From positions 1 to 64,000 of the forward strand of contig JAFIGY010000008.1 in NCBI GenBank assembly GCA_017849435.1: a DNA stretch of 64,000 nucleotides, read 5' to 3'. A program made the translations under genes and the position numbers. Every line of letters begins with the position of its first letter. The first letter of the stretch is position 1. The notes below the pieces were generated by a model. That model ran no database searches. It worked only from the letters and a program-made list of their open reading frames with translations, and was not told the DNA's origin. Positions 26,888 through 35,989 of this stretch are shown here, piece by piece. The stretch is from Chitinophaga niabensis. GTDB lineage: Bacteria > Bacteroidota > Bacteroidia > Chitinophagales > Chitinophagaceae.

Positions 26888-26917
26888 TGCGTCGCCATAT
26901 TGCGATGCATTTTTTTT
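26888..26917 (+). terminator. rho-independent terminator of smc
   Basis: TGCGTCGC (26888-26895) pairs with GCGATGCA (26902-26909), with one G.U pair and a 6-nt loop, followed by eight T residues. Its position also argues against the TTG at 26916 as start of the next gene. Confidence 0.85.
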
Positions 26918-26945
26918 GTGCCCCCAAAAACCGAAAGCTGGTACA

Positions 26946-28451
26946 ATGATTGCCGCAATCCATCAAAACCGGAACATGGATCTGCAGCCCCGCAATATAC
27001 TGACGGAGGAGGACGTCAAAAAAGGTCTGAGGCTGGTAATAGGCGATGGTCTTACTACCGAGATCATGACCACCCTCACGGGCGGTACGTTCATTGTAGC
27101 GATGGCCTTGTTGTTGGGGGCCAGTAACTTCCAGCTCGGCCTGATCGCCGCATTGCCTACGCTGGTCAATATTTTCCAGCTGATCTCCATCTGGCTGATC
27201 CGGCGGTTCAACAACCGCCGGGCCATTACGGTCACTTGTGCCGCACTGGCACGCCTTCCGCTGATCCTGATCGGTCTGCTGCCTTTGCTCATACCGCATG
27301 CGGTAACCATCAGCGCCATCATTCCCGTATTATTCTTTTACTACCTGTCCGGCGCTATTGCGGGCGCCAGCTGGAATGCGTGGATGAAGGACCTCGTTCC
27401 CGAGAAACAGCTGGGTGCGTATTTTGCACGGCGCAGCAGTTATATGCAGACCACCAATGCGATATTGAGCCTGGTGCTGGCGCTCGGTGTGGATTATGTG
27501 AGGGATCATTACCCCGCTTTTGAATTGAGCGTGTATGGATGGATGTTCATTGCGGCCGGAGTGTCCGGCCTCACCGGCGTACTGCTGCTGTCCGCCACAC
27601 CAGAGCCCCGGTCCATTATGGCAAAGGAGAATATTTTTAAAATGTTGCAGCGCCCGCTGCGGGATCATAATTTCAAGCGACTGCTGGCATTTAACTCCGC
27701 CTGGGTGTTTGCCGTCAACATCGCAATGCCGTTCTTCACAGTGTTTATGATGAAGGGCATGGGGTTAGGGCTTTCCTGGATCATCGGGCTTAGCATCCTG
27801 AGTCAGATCTGCAGCATTCTCACCATTCGCATCTGGGGACTGTTTGCCGATCGCTATAGTAACAAAACGATCATCGCCATCGGCGCACCATTATATATTG
27901 CCTGCCTCGTGGCCTGGTGTTATGTGGGTATTTACACCGAATCCTGGGCGAACCTGCTCCTGTTGGCGATCATCCATATTTTCATGGGCATCGCCAATGC
28001 CGGCATCAATCTTTCTCTTACCAACATCGGCCTGAAACTGGCCCCGCAATCGGATGCCGTTATTTACCTGTCCACCAAGAATATCATTTCTGCTGTCTTT
28101 TCTTCCATTGCGCCTTTACTGGGTGGTTATCTGGCAGATTACTTTATGGGCCGGCATTTGAGTATCGATGCGGAATGGAGTGGGCCCAAGTGGACGAAAA
28201 CGCTGCATCTCGTAGAACTGCATGAATGGAATTTCCTTTTCCTCTTTGGGGCGCTGTTGGGGCTGGTAGCAATAGAGCTGCTCCGGCGCGTAAAGGAAAC
28301 AGGGGAGGTGGAAAAAGATATCGTGGTGCGTATTATGCGCAGCGCCCTTCGCAACAACCTCAAAGAAAGCTTCCTTATCGGTAACCTCATTTCCGGCTAT
28401 TCACACCTGCGCAGCGTCTTTCGCTGGCGTAAATTTTCCGCTCGTAAATAA
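26946..28451 (+). CDS. MFS-family transporter
   Basis: 501 residues from the ATG at 26946; an ATG at 26976 (MDLQPRN) is also possible. Twelve hydrophobic segments are visible. The loop after TM2 (WLIRRFNNRRAIT) is the equivalent of the MFS motif A, and a long loop separates TM6 and TM7. The segment SGAIAGASWNAWMKDLVPEKQLGAYFARRS is characteristic of an MFS subgroup common in Bacteroidota and other environmental bacteria. A cytoplasmic Arg/Lys-rich tail closes the protein. It is a secondary transporter driven by an ion gradient; the substrate is unknown. It stands alone between smc and a cytochrome lipoprotein gene. Confidence 0.85.
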   Translation: MIAAIHQNRNMDLQPRNILTEEDVKKGLRLVIGDGLTTEIMTTLTGGTFIVAMALLLGASNFQLGLIAALPTLVNIFQLISIWLIRRFNNRRAITVTCAALARLPLILIGLLPLLIPHAVTISAIIPVLFFYYLSGAIAGASWNAWMKDLVPEKQLGAYFARRSSYMQTTNAILSLVLALGVDYVRDHYPAFELSVYGWMFIAAGVSGLTGVLLLSATPEPRSIMAKENIFKMLQRPLRDHNFKRLLAFNSAWVFAVNIAMPFFTVFMMKGMGLGLSWIIGLSILSQICSILTIRIWGLFADRYSNKTIIAIGAPLYIACLVAWCYVGIYTESWANLLLLAIIHIFMGIANAGINLSLTNIGLKLAPQSDAVIYLSTKNIISAVFSSIAPLLGGYLADYFMGRHLSIDAEWSGPKWTKTLHLVELHEWNFLFLFGALLGLVAIELLRRVKETGEVEKDIVVRIMRSALRNNLKESFLIGNLISGYSHLRSVFRWRKFSARK

Positions 28452-28552
28452 ATCCGGGTTCCTGCCGGAGCGTATGCTATTTTAGCCGCCACATTTGAAA
28501 ATTAGCGAAAGCAGTATTATTTTACAGGTCCAATTTCAATCGATTTCAAAAC

Positions 28553-30847
28553 ATGCATTTTAATGCTATGAGTAAGGGCAAATTACTGGTGGGTAGTGTG
28601 TTTGCGGGAATCTTGCTGGTATCCTGCAACCAGTCTGGAAAAAATCCGAAAGCAGATTCGCTGGCGATGCGGAAACAATACGCGGAATCTCCGGTATTAA
28701 GCCCACAGGCATCTTTGGAGCATATGAGAACGGAGGATGGTTTTTCCGTACAGCTGGTGGCGGCAGAACCGCTGGTGATTGTGCCCGTGGCAATGACCTT
28801 TGACGAGAAAGGCAGGCTGTGGGTAGCGGAAATGACGGGCTATATGCCGGATACGGCAGGTACCGGGGAAAGTGCGCGGAATGGCAAGATCGTGATACTG
28901 GAAGATACAACAGGAGACGGGGTGATGGATAAACGCACTGTATTCCTGGACTCCCTCGTATTACCCCGCGCGCTCTGCATCGTAGAAAACGGCCTCCTCG
29001 TGGCAGAACCCCCTCGCCTCTGGTACGTGCAAATGAACGGAGATAAAGCCGGCGCCCGTACACTCGTGGATTCCGCCTATACCGAAGGCGGAAACGTGGA
29101 ACATCAGCCGAATGGACTGCTCCGCGCGATAGACAACTGGATATATAACGCCAAATCCGGTAAACGCTACCGCAAATCGGGTAACCGCTGGCTGAAGGAA
29201 GACACGCATTTCCGCGGCCAATGGGGTATTACACAGGATAACTACGGAAGGCTTTTCTATAATAATAACTCGGAGAACCTGCTGGGAGATTATTTCAGTC
29301 CGGGCCTGGGCGCCGGGAATCCCAATCAGCGCAAAGTGAACGGATATGACGAGAACATTGTACCGGATAACCGCGTATATCCCATCCGCCCCACGCCGGG
29401 CGTAAACCGTGGGTATATGAAAGGCGTGCTGGACGACAGCCTCCGGCTGGTGAATTTTACAGCCGCCTGCGGTCCCCTCATCTACCGGGGAGGACTATAC
29501 GGCGAAGCCTATGAAGGAAATGCTTTCGTGGCGGAACCCTCTGCCAATCTCATCAAAAGGGATATCCTGAAAGACAGCAGCTTTGTAGTAAAGGGCCGCC
29601 AGGCTTACCAGCACAAGGAATTCCTCGCCAGCACGGACGAACGCTTCCGCCCTGTGAACCTGCACCTTGGTCCGGATGGAACGATGTATGTGCTGGACAT
29701 GTACCGGGGTATCATCCAGCATAAAACCTATCTCACACCTTATCTCAAAAGCGAGATCGGTCGCCGTGATCTGACACAGCCGCTCAATTGCGGCCGTATC
29801 TATCGTATATTGCCCAAAGGTGCTAACCCCGCGGTGGTAAAGCTTTCCACTGATCCGGCACAGCTGGTGGCTTCCCTGGATCATGCTAATGGCGAGATCC
29901 GTGACAAGGCACAGCAGATGCTGGTGGACGGTCACTTTCAACAGGCCGTGCCTTTATTACGGCAACGCCTGCACGAAACTGCCAAATCACTCGGACTGCT
30001 CCACGCCATGTGGACGCTGGAAGGGCTGCAAGCACTCACCCTCACAGATCTGGAGCCGCTGCTGGAGCAGGCAGACCCTTATGTTCGTGCAGCTGCAGTA
30101 GCAGCTATTCCCTCCGTGTTAAATAATGGTAACAAAGCCGCTGTGGGCGCCCTGCTGGAAAAACAGCTGAAAGACCAGCAACTGGCTCCGCTGGCGACAT
30201 CCGTATTTCCTGCCCTGCAACGAGTGGACGCCGCAACGGCCAAACGCCTGCTGCAACTGGCTTACAGGAGTTATCCGAATAATAAGTACGTGGCGGATGC
30301 AGTGATCAGCAACGTGAAAGACAAAGAAGCGGAACTGATGAACGAGATTACTGCCTGGAATCCTGATTCCACGCTGGTGATCAGCATGCATCTCAAAAAA
30401 GTACTAAAGGATATTGCCAATCGCCGCAAAGCGAAACTGGATGAAGCTTTGGTGAAAGAGTTCCCACGTGGTAACCTGATGTTCAAAACCATCTGCCAAA
30501 CCTGTCACGGGGTGGATGGCGAGGGCATCAACTCCCTGGCCCCGCCACTGAACCATTCAGAGATCGTGACCGGCAGAAAGGACCGGCTGATCAACATTGT
30601 GTTGTACGGTCTCACAGGTCCCGTTCAGGTGAACGGTAAACTCTACAAGGCCCCCGAGATAGCCGGGGATATGCCTGGTATTGCCAGCAACGATGAATTC
30701 TCGGATGCGGATATCGCGCAGCTGCTGAGCTTCATCCGCAATGCATGGAGCAATAAAGGAGACAAAGTGATAGAGAAAGATATTCAGAATATCCGTCAGA
30801 AAAATAAAGGCCGCCAGAAGTCCTTTACAATGGAGGAACTAAAATAA
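28553..30847 (+). CDS. PVC-type dehydrogenase/cytochrome c lipoprotein
   Basis: 764 residues; starting at the ATG at 28568 would give a tidier lipoprotein signal (lipidated Cys at C25 by the longer numbering, LLVSCNQ). A sorbosone-dehydrogenase-like propeller (about 55-415) carries the family motifs PVAMTFDEKGRLWVAEMTGY and LHLGPDGTMYVLDMYRGIIQH. A HEAT-like helical region follows (about 430-640), then a cytochrome c domain with C648-Q-T-C-H652 and probable axial Met M707 in GDMPG. It should be membrane-anchored in the periplasm and oxidise an unknown alcohol or sugar. It is a paralogue of the 871-residue protein at 560-3175. Its 3' end overlaps the convergent GT87-like gene by 23 bp. Confidence 0.82.
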   Translation: MHFNAMSKGKLLVGSVFAGILLVSCNQSGKNPKADSLAMRKQYAESPVLSPQASLEHMRTEDGFSVQLVAAEPLVIVPVAMTFDEKGRLWVAEMTGYMPDTAGTGESARNGKIVILEDTTGDGVMDKRTVFLDSLVLPRALCIVENGLLVAEPPRLWYVQMNGDKAGARTLVDSAYTEGGNVEHQPNGLLRAIDNWIYNAKSGKRYRKSGNRWLKEDTHFRGQWGITQDNYGRLFYNNNSENLLGDYFSPGLGAGNPNQRKVNGYDENIVPDNRVYPIRPTPGVNRGYMKGVLDDSLRLVNFTAACGPLIYRGGLYGEAYEGNAFVAEPSANLIKRDILKDSSFVVKGRQAYQHKEFLASTDERFRPVNLHLGPDGTMYVLDMYRGIIQHKTYLTPYLKSEIGRRDLTQPLNCGRIYRILPKGANPAVVKLSTDPAQLVASLDHANGEIRDKAQQMLVDGHFQQAVPLLRQRLHETAKSLGLLHAMWTLEGLQALTLTDLEPLLEQADPYVRAAAVAAIPSVLNNGNKAAVGALLEKQLKDQQLAPLATSVFPALQRVDAATAKRLLQLAYRSYPNNKYVADAVISNVKDKEAELMNEITAWNPDSTLVISMHLKKVLKDIANRRKAKLDEALVKEFPRGNLMFKTICQTCHGVDGEGINSLAPPLNHSEIVTGRKDRLINIVLYGLTGPVQVNGKLYKAPEIAGDMPGIASNDEFSDADIAQLLSFIRNAWSNKGDKVIEKDIQNIRQKNKGRQKSFTMEELK

Positions 30848-32054
30848 TGCGCTGGAACTGCCTGCTGAGTACCTGGTAGATGATCGTCAGCCAGACCAGC
30901 AGGCAGGGCAGCGCCTTGATGGCATAAGGCTGCGCCACGTTATTCCGCATCCACGGCGTCAGCAGATCGGAATGTGAGAAGCTGCAGAAGAGCAGCGCCA
31001 GCAAAAAGAATATATCCGTTCGCCGGGAAGGTTCCTGCATCACATACCAGATACAGACAGCCGGAAATGCAATGATATAGGTAGGCGCCTCGGAACTCGT
31101 GCTAAAGAGCACGGGAAACATAAGTGTAGTACACAGCAGATAGAAGCGATACTGCCGGTTCTCCAAGGGCAGCATCACATATTGCAGCAGGAACAGGGCA
31201 AGCGCCGGAGCCAGTACCCATATGTTTTTCAGATCGGGTAACTGAAAGGTCCGCCGGATGAAACCCATCGCGGAAATATCCTGTAACAGCACGCCCTCCT
31301 CAAACTGCACGTTCCGCGCATTTTTCTCCACCAGCGCGGCCATCCACTCCTGGTAAGTCTGCAGGATGTAGGAGGGGGAAGACAGCAACATGGGCAGCAG
31401 GAACAGCACGATCCCCCATAACAGCAGACTCCAGACAAGTTTCCGTTTGTCATCGCTGAAAAAGAAAAAAGCAAGTCCCACTATGCCATAAAGCTTAGTA
31501 AGCGTGCCCAGCACAATGAAGAAAGCCGCCCAGAAATTCTTTCCTTTTAATATCAACGCAAAGCTGAGGATGATGCAGGCTGCAATGGTCTGGTTGAACT
31601 GTAGATAACTGCTGGCCCCGGGTAGTTCGCTGCTGGCGAATATCAGCACAATGTTCTGCTGCAGCCGCGAAAGCGGCAGCTGCCGGATGGCTATGAAGAG
31701 CAGGGTAGTGTTGAAGATCGCCCAGCATAAAGCCCCCAGCTGGTCGGGCAGCCAGGCAAACGGCGCTATAACGAAACTGAAAAGCGGTCCATAGAGATTG
31801 ACGTCTGAATAACTTTCCGGATAAGGAATGTAAAGCGGCTGTTGCGCAATCACATGCAGGTACACATGTTTGAAAACAAGATAGTTGTTGATCTTGTCAG
31901 CCCATATTTCTTTACCGGCGCCGAAAATTGATAAGCCGAACCATAACAACAGCACCAGCCATTCTTTCTCACCCAGCTTTGCAAAAAGCGGACGTTTGGA
32001 GGCAATAAACGGTGCGCTGACAGGTTGCTGGCATACTGCTGCAGTTGACAACAT
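30825..32054 (-). CDS. GT87 (DUF2029)-like membrane glycosyltransferase
   Basis: 409 residues with about 10-11 transmembrane helices. The first large periplasmic loop contains YPESYSDVNLYGPLFSFVIAPFAWLP, which resembles the catalytic loop of polyprenol-phosphate-sugar dependent GT-C enzymes (DUF2029/GT87, PimE-like mannosyltransferases). These use lipid-linked sugars on the outer face of the inner membrane. Donor and acceptor are unknown. The last 23 bp overlap the end of the convergent cytochrome gene. No operon partner: the upstream DUF192 gene is 127 bp away. Confidence 0.75.
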   Translation of the reverse strand: MLSTAAVCQQPVSAPFIASKRPLFAKLGEKEWLVLLLWFGLSIFGAGKEIWADKINNYLVFKHVYLHVIAQQPLYIPYPESYSDVNLYGPLFSFVIAPFAWLPDQLGALCWAIFNTTLLFIAIRQLPLSRLQQNIVLIFASSELPGASSYLQFNQTIAACIILSFALILKGKNFWAAFFIVLGTLTKLYGIVGLAFFFFSDDKRKLVWSLLLWGIVLFLLPMLLSSPSYILQTYQEWMAALVEKNARNVQFEEGVLLQDISAMGFIRRTFQLPDLKNIWVLAPALALFLLQYVMLPLENRQYRFYLLCTTLMFPVLFSTSSEAPTYIIAFPAVCIWYVMQEPSRRTDIFFLLALLFCSFSHSDLLTPWMRNNVAQPYAIKALPCLLVWLTIIYQVLSRQFQRIILVPPL

Positions 32055-32181
32055 GTACAGTTAGGTCTAAGTTCCCGAAATTTTAATAAAGGTCTTCGGC
32101 GGAGGGTTGGATGAATGGGATGAAATGGAAATAGTGAGGGAAAATTACGAAATAAAGATGATAGCGGATGAAAATAATCTG

Positions 32182-32700
32182 TTAAGGTCTTGTAAATGAG
32201 ATCTTATCGCCATATTTGATCTTGTTTTTATCGGCAAAGCCTGCATTCACCTCCACTACATATTGTGCTTTTTTGAAAGATGGCAAACTTTCTTCAGATA
32301 ATGGCGTAGCGTATTTCTGAATGGATACGATCTCCTGATGTTCATCAATATAAATAATATCGAGCGAGATGTAGGTATTCTTCATCCAGAAAGATTGCTC
32401 TTCCGGTGCGGAAAAGATGAAGAGCATACCCTGGGAATCCAGCATGGACTTACGATCCATTAATCCCCTCGCTCTTTCTTCATCTGTTTCGGCAATTTCA
32501 ATATCGATGGTGCGGATAGTATCCTTCTTTTCTTTGCTGATGAAAGACAATACACCTTCTTTTTTGAACACTGGTCCGTCATTCACTACCGGTGTAGTAG
32601 CCACGGCATTGCTGTCGGTATTTTTCTGTTGCGCCGGTTTACTTTGACAGGAAGCAATGTACAGGCAGCTCCATACGGCCAGTATGATCTTGAAATTCAT
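32182..32700 (-). CDS. DUF192-family lipoprotein
   Basis: 172 residues. The lipoprotein signal ends at C18 (LYIASCQSK). The DUF192 domain spans about 62-170 and has the family hallmarks: ETDEERARGLMDRKSMLDSQGMLFIF, FWMKNTYISLDIIYID and VVEVNAGFADKNKIKYGD. The domain is widespread in bacteria and archaea, but its biochemical role is not settled. It is predicted to face the periplasm. The gene is divergent from the WG-repeat gene with an 89-bp gap. Confidence 0.9.
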   Translation of the reverse strand: MNFKIILAVWSCLYIASCQSKPAQQKNTDSNAVATTPVVNDGPVFKKEGVLSFISKEKKDTIRTIDIEIAETDEERARGLMDRKSMLDSQGMLFIFSAPEEQSFWMKNTYISLDIIYIDEHQEIVSIQKYATPLSEESLPSFKKAQYVVEVNAGFADKNKIKYGDKISFTRP

Positions 32701-32789
32701 AAATAGCGTTTAGCGCGATGAAGATAGCAAAATTATTCTTTTGGCAAAATGATGTATTATTGCCCCGTTAACCGTACATACGCGAAACC

Positions 32790-34808
32790 ATGTCGATCTA
32801 TCGAATCTTTTTATTGTCCGGTGTTTTGTTATGCACCGCCTTCGGGGCCTACGCCCAGTCATCTGTTATTGATGAAGATCTGGGGAAACTCAGCTTGCAG
32901 GAAGCGAAGAATTATTTGAAGGAACAAGTGGAAGCCATCGGGCAATTACACCGACTTGCCGGCATCCGGCTGGTAGTTATGCCCGGCAATCCCGCTGTGA
33001 AAGAAGAGTTTGAAACACCTTTCATGGAGAAGGACCTTGCTGCCATTCAACAGGATTTTGACAGTCTTTTCCGCACAGTCACTTTCCGGCAAAAGATCGA
33101 TGTTCCGCATTCCGTGATTGAAGTGAAAGAGGATTGGGATACCAGGCACCGGGTGAGGAATGCTTATGAATATGAAGGGCAATATCAGCTAAAGAAGATA
33201 TTCTTCCGCGATGGCACCACAAAGGATTTCAATGAAGTTTTTTCCGGGTCGTCCATCACACTGGAGAACATCGCAAAGCCGATAGAACGCATTGAACTGG
33301 CGGTGAAGTATGATCGCCCCGGAGTCATCCGCAGGCTGACACTGGATCAGAACACGCCCAAAGTCAGCTTCCCCGGCGGATCTGCGGAGTTGAAAAGCAT
33401 CAACGGCGGTACGGTGGATCTTTTGATGAGCGGATTGAATAAGCAGAATCTGGCGAAGATAAATGGACTCAACACACAGGGGAAAGTACTCTTCATGTCC
33501 GGCAACAACACGCAGTCCCTTCCTTCGGAGGAGATGATGAAGGTGTTGGATGTTTACAGGAATGTTTGCAGCAAAGCATTGGATAATTTCGGCAGTTATA
33601 AAAATACAGCGGAGCTGAAGAAGTACCTGGAAAAAGAAATGCAGCCCTATCCTGTCCCCGCGGATCAGGGAAATATAACGTACGGCAACTATCATTTCCG
33701 CGGGAATGTTGCAACGATCAACATTTACCTGAAAGAAGAGGCGAAGCCGGAAACCCGCATGCTGACTCTCTCCAAAGGTCCTGCGGCAGGACCGGCGATA
33801 GCACGTAACAGCAGTACTAAGCGCTTTGGATTGCTGGATAACAGTGGCAAATGGATCATGGAGCCTTCTTTTGATATGCTGGAATATGGTCCGTTCGGTT
33901 TCTTCCGAGGCGTTGCAGGCGGTGCAATGCCAAAAGAGGGGCTCATCCCCGTGAAGGATTATGCATTGGACAAGCAGACCAACACCCTGAAACCCTTGCC
34001 CTTCGAACTCAACGAACAGATCAACGAAGAACTTATCCTCGTGGAAAGGGAAACCAACGGCCCTTACGGCATCTATAACCTGAAAACAGAACAGCTGGTG
34101 CTGCCGATGAATTATGTGAATGTGAAGTTCGTGAATGATCTGCTCACCTGCAGGATCGGGCAGCGTACTTACGCAACGGAAGGGAAGTACGGAGGATTTA
34201 CGATCTACGGCAAATCCATCGTACCAGCACAATATGACGATGTAGAAACCGATGGCAATTATTTCTACACCAATTCCGGCGAGGAAGAGATCGCTGGTAA
34301 ATTCCTGCGCCTCATCACGCGGAATGAAGTGTTTGACCGCAACGGCCGCAAGATCAATCCGGACGGGCAGTATACCATTGGTGGCTTCATAGCTGGCCAA
34401 CCCATCCTCACGATCACTAAAAATGAAAAATACGGCTTCATTGACAGCACCGGGAAGAAAGTGATCGACGCTTCGCAGTATGATGAGGTGGAGCCCTTTT
34501 CCAACGGCATGGCTATTGTGAAAAAGGGTAAAAAATCCGGCGCCATCAACCTTAAAGGGGAATTGACGGTGCCATTGCTATACGATAACATTTCCCGCTT
34601 TCAGGAACGGTATGCATTGGTGCAAAACTACACCAGTTCCGGGTATAAGACCCTGCTGATCGATAAACGGAACCTGGTGGTGAAGGAGTTTAAAGGGCAT
34701 TTCCGCGGCAGTACTGTTCCTGCAAATGCGAACAGCGCCACTTACAATTTCCTGGAAAACGACAGGGTAGTAGTGTATGATGCGGATGGGAAACGAACGG
34801 AGAAATGA
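32790..34808 (+). CDS. secreted WG-repeat protein
   Basis: 672 residues. A signal peptide (about 1-23, ending AYAQ) is followed by a non-repetitive N-terminal part (to about 330), then WG-type repeats in the C-terminal half. Recognisable units include KRFGLLDNSGKWIMEPSFD, GPYGIYNLKTEQLVLPMNY, EKYGFIDSTGKKVIDASQYD and KSGAINLKGELTVPLLYD. Each carries the pattern (F/Y)G-(F/L/I)-D-x-x-G-K. WG proteins are common on the cell surface or in the periplasm of Bacteroidota; their function is unknown. The stop lies 2 bp before the convergent mqnE stop. Confidence 0.8.
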   Translation: MSIYRIFLLSGVLLCTAFGAYAQSSVIDEDLGKLSLQEAKNYLKEQVEAIGQLHRLAGIRLVVMPGNPAVKEEFETPFMEKDLAAIQQDFDSLFRTVTFRQKIDVPHSVIEVKEDWDTRHRVRNAYEYEGQYQLKKIFFRDGTTKDFNEVFSGSSITLENIAKPIERIELAVKYDRPGVIRRLTLDQNTPKVSFPGGSAELKSINGGTVDLLMSGLNKQNLAKINGLNTQGKVLFMSGNNTQSLPSEEMMKVLDVYRNVCSKALDNFGSYKNTAELKKYLEKEMQPYPVPADQGNITYGNYHFRGNVATINIYLKEEAKPETRMLTLSKGPAAGPAIARNSSTKRFGLLDNSGKWIMEPSFDMLEYGPFGFFRGVAGGAMPKEGLIPVKDYALDKQTNTLKPLPFELNEQINEELILVERETNGPYGIYNLKTEQLVLPMNYVNVKFVNDLLTCRIGQRTYATEGKYGGFTIYGKSIVPAQYDDVETDGNYFYTNSGEEEIAGKFLRLITRNEVFDRNGRKINPDGQYTIGGFIAGQPILTITKNEKYGFIDSTGKKVIDASQYDEVEPFSNGMAIVKKGKKSGAINLKGELTVPLLYDNISRFQERYALVQNYTSSGYKTLLIDKRNLVVKEFKGHFRGSTVPANANSATYNFLENDRVVVYDADGKRTEK

Positions 34809-34810
34809 AC

Positions 34811-35989
34811 TTAATGCATTAACTCCTCTTCCGAAAACACAACATCGGAATAATCTTTCACTTCGTTATACACAGTATCCCTTTCCACCGGCGTTCTTCC
34901 GGCCTGCCTGATAAGCATGGCCAGCTGCGCCGTATTCATGGAAGGATGTTGCTCTTCAGAACCTGCCATGGAGTAGATCTTTGTGGTATCATCTATCGTT
35001 CCGTCCAGGTCATTCACACCGAAGCTGAGGGTGAGCTGCGCGGTATTCCTCCCCAGCATGGGCCAGTAAGCCTTCAGGTGCGGGAAGTTATCCATATAAA
35101 GACGGGCTACGGCATATACTTTCAGGTCTTCCACGATCGTGGATTCCGGGATGTGCGCCATTTCATTGTCTTTATTCCGGAATTTCAGCGGAATGAAGGT
35201 GTTGAAACCGTGCGTTTCATCCTGCAATGCGCGCAGGCGTTCCATATGATCGATGCGGTGCCAGTATTTTTCGATGTGGCCGTACAGCATAGTGGCGTTC
35301 GTGACCATGCCCATGCTGTGTGCAGTGCGGTGTATCTCCAGCCATCCGTCTGTATCTACTTTGTCATGGCAGATCTGCGTGCGGACCTCCGGGTGGAAGA
35401 TCTCCGCGCCGCCGCCGGGGAGCGACTGTAATCCGGCCTCGTGCATCATGCGCATGCCTTCCGCTACGCTCACTTTGGCTTTACGGAACATGTAATCCAG
35501 TTCCACAGGTGTAAAACCTTTGACGTGCAGGTCGGGGCGATGTGCTTTGATCTTGCGGATCAGCTCTGTGAAGAAATCCAGGTTCATCTTGGGATGAACG
35601 CCGCCTACGATGTGCACTTCGGTAACAGGCTGCGCATCGTATCCTTTTACAATATCCAGCATCTGGTCAATGCTGAGTTCCCAACCTTCTTCACGGTTTT
35701 TATATAAGCGGGAGTAAGAGCAGAATTTGCAGGTAAAGACGCAAACGTTGGTAGGCTCGATATGAAAATTGCGGTTGAAGTAGGTTTTATTGCCGTGCAT
35801 CCTTTCGCGGACGTGGTTGGCCAATGCCCCGAGTAAGCCGATGTCTCCTTTTTCAAACAGCGTTACGCCGTCTTCCTGCGTAAGCCTTTCCTGTTGCAGT
35901 ACTTTGTCAGCGATGCGGCTCAATGCCTTATCCAGAGAAGGTGCTGCAAGTATGGTCTGCAATCCCGGCTGCTTTGCGATGGTCGTCAT
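34811..35989 (-). CDS. mqnE: aminofutalosine synthase MqnE (radical SAM)
   Basis: 392 residues. The radical SAM cluster motif is C83-x3-C87-x2-C90 inside HIEPTNVCVFTCKFCSYSR, the form typical of MqnE. Further family motifs are HIVGGVHPKMNLDF, LPGGGAEIFHPEVR and MLYGHIE. It converts 3-((1-carboxyvinyl)oxy)benzoate and SAM to aminofutalosine in the futalosine route to menaquinone, the only respiratory quinone of most Bacteroidota. The start ATG overlaps the stop of the M43 protease gene in an ATGA (35986-35989), so translation is probably coupled to it. MqnC is the closest alternative, but the motifs favour MqnE. Confidence 0.88.
   Translation of the reverse strand: MTTIAKQPGLQTILAAPSLDKALSRIADKVLQQERLTQEDGVTLFEKGDIGLLGALANHVRERMHGNKTYFNRNFHIEPTNVCVFTCKFCSYSRLYKNREEGWELSIDQMLDIVKGYDAQPVTEVHIVGGVHPKMNLDFFTELIRKIKAHRPDLHVKGFTPVELDYMFRKAKVSVAEGMRMMHEAGLQSLPGGGAEIFHPEVRTQICHDKVDTDGWLEIHRTAHSMGMVTNATMLYGHIEKYWHRIDHMERLRALQDETHGFNTFIPLKFRNKDNEMAHIPESTIVEDLKVYAVARLYMDNFPHLKAYWPMLGRNTAQLTLSFGVNDLDGTIDDTTKIYSMAGSEEQHPSMNTAQLAMLIRQAGRTPVERDTVYNEVKDYSDVVFSEEELMH

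Noticed and set aside
26916-26945. TTG start for the MFS transporter at 26916
   Set aside because: It lies in the T tract of the smc terminator; the ATG at 26946 is preferred.
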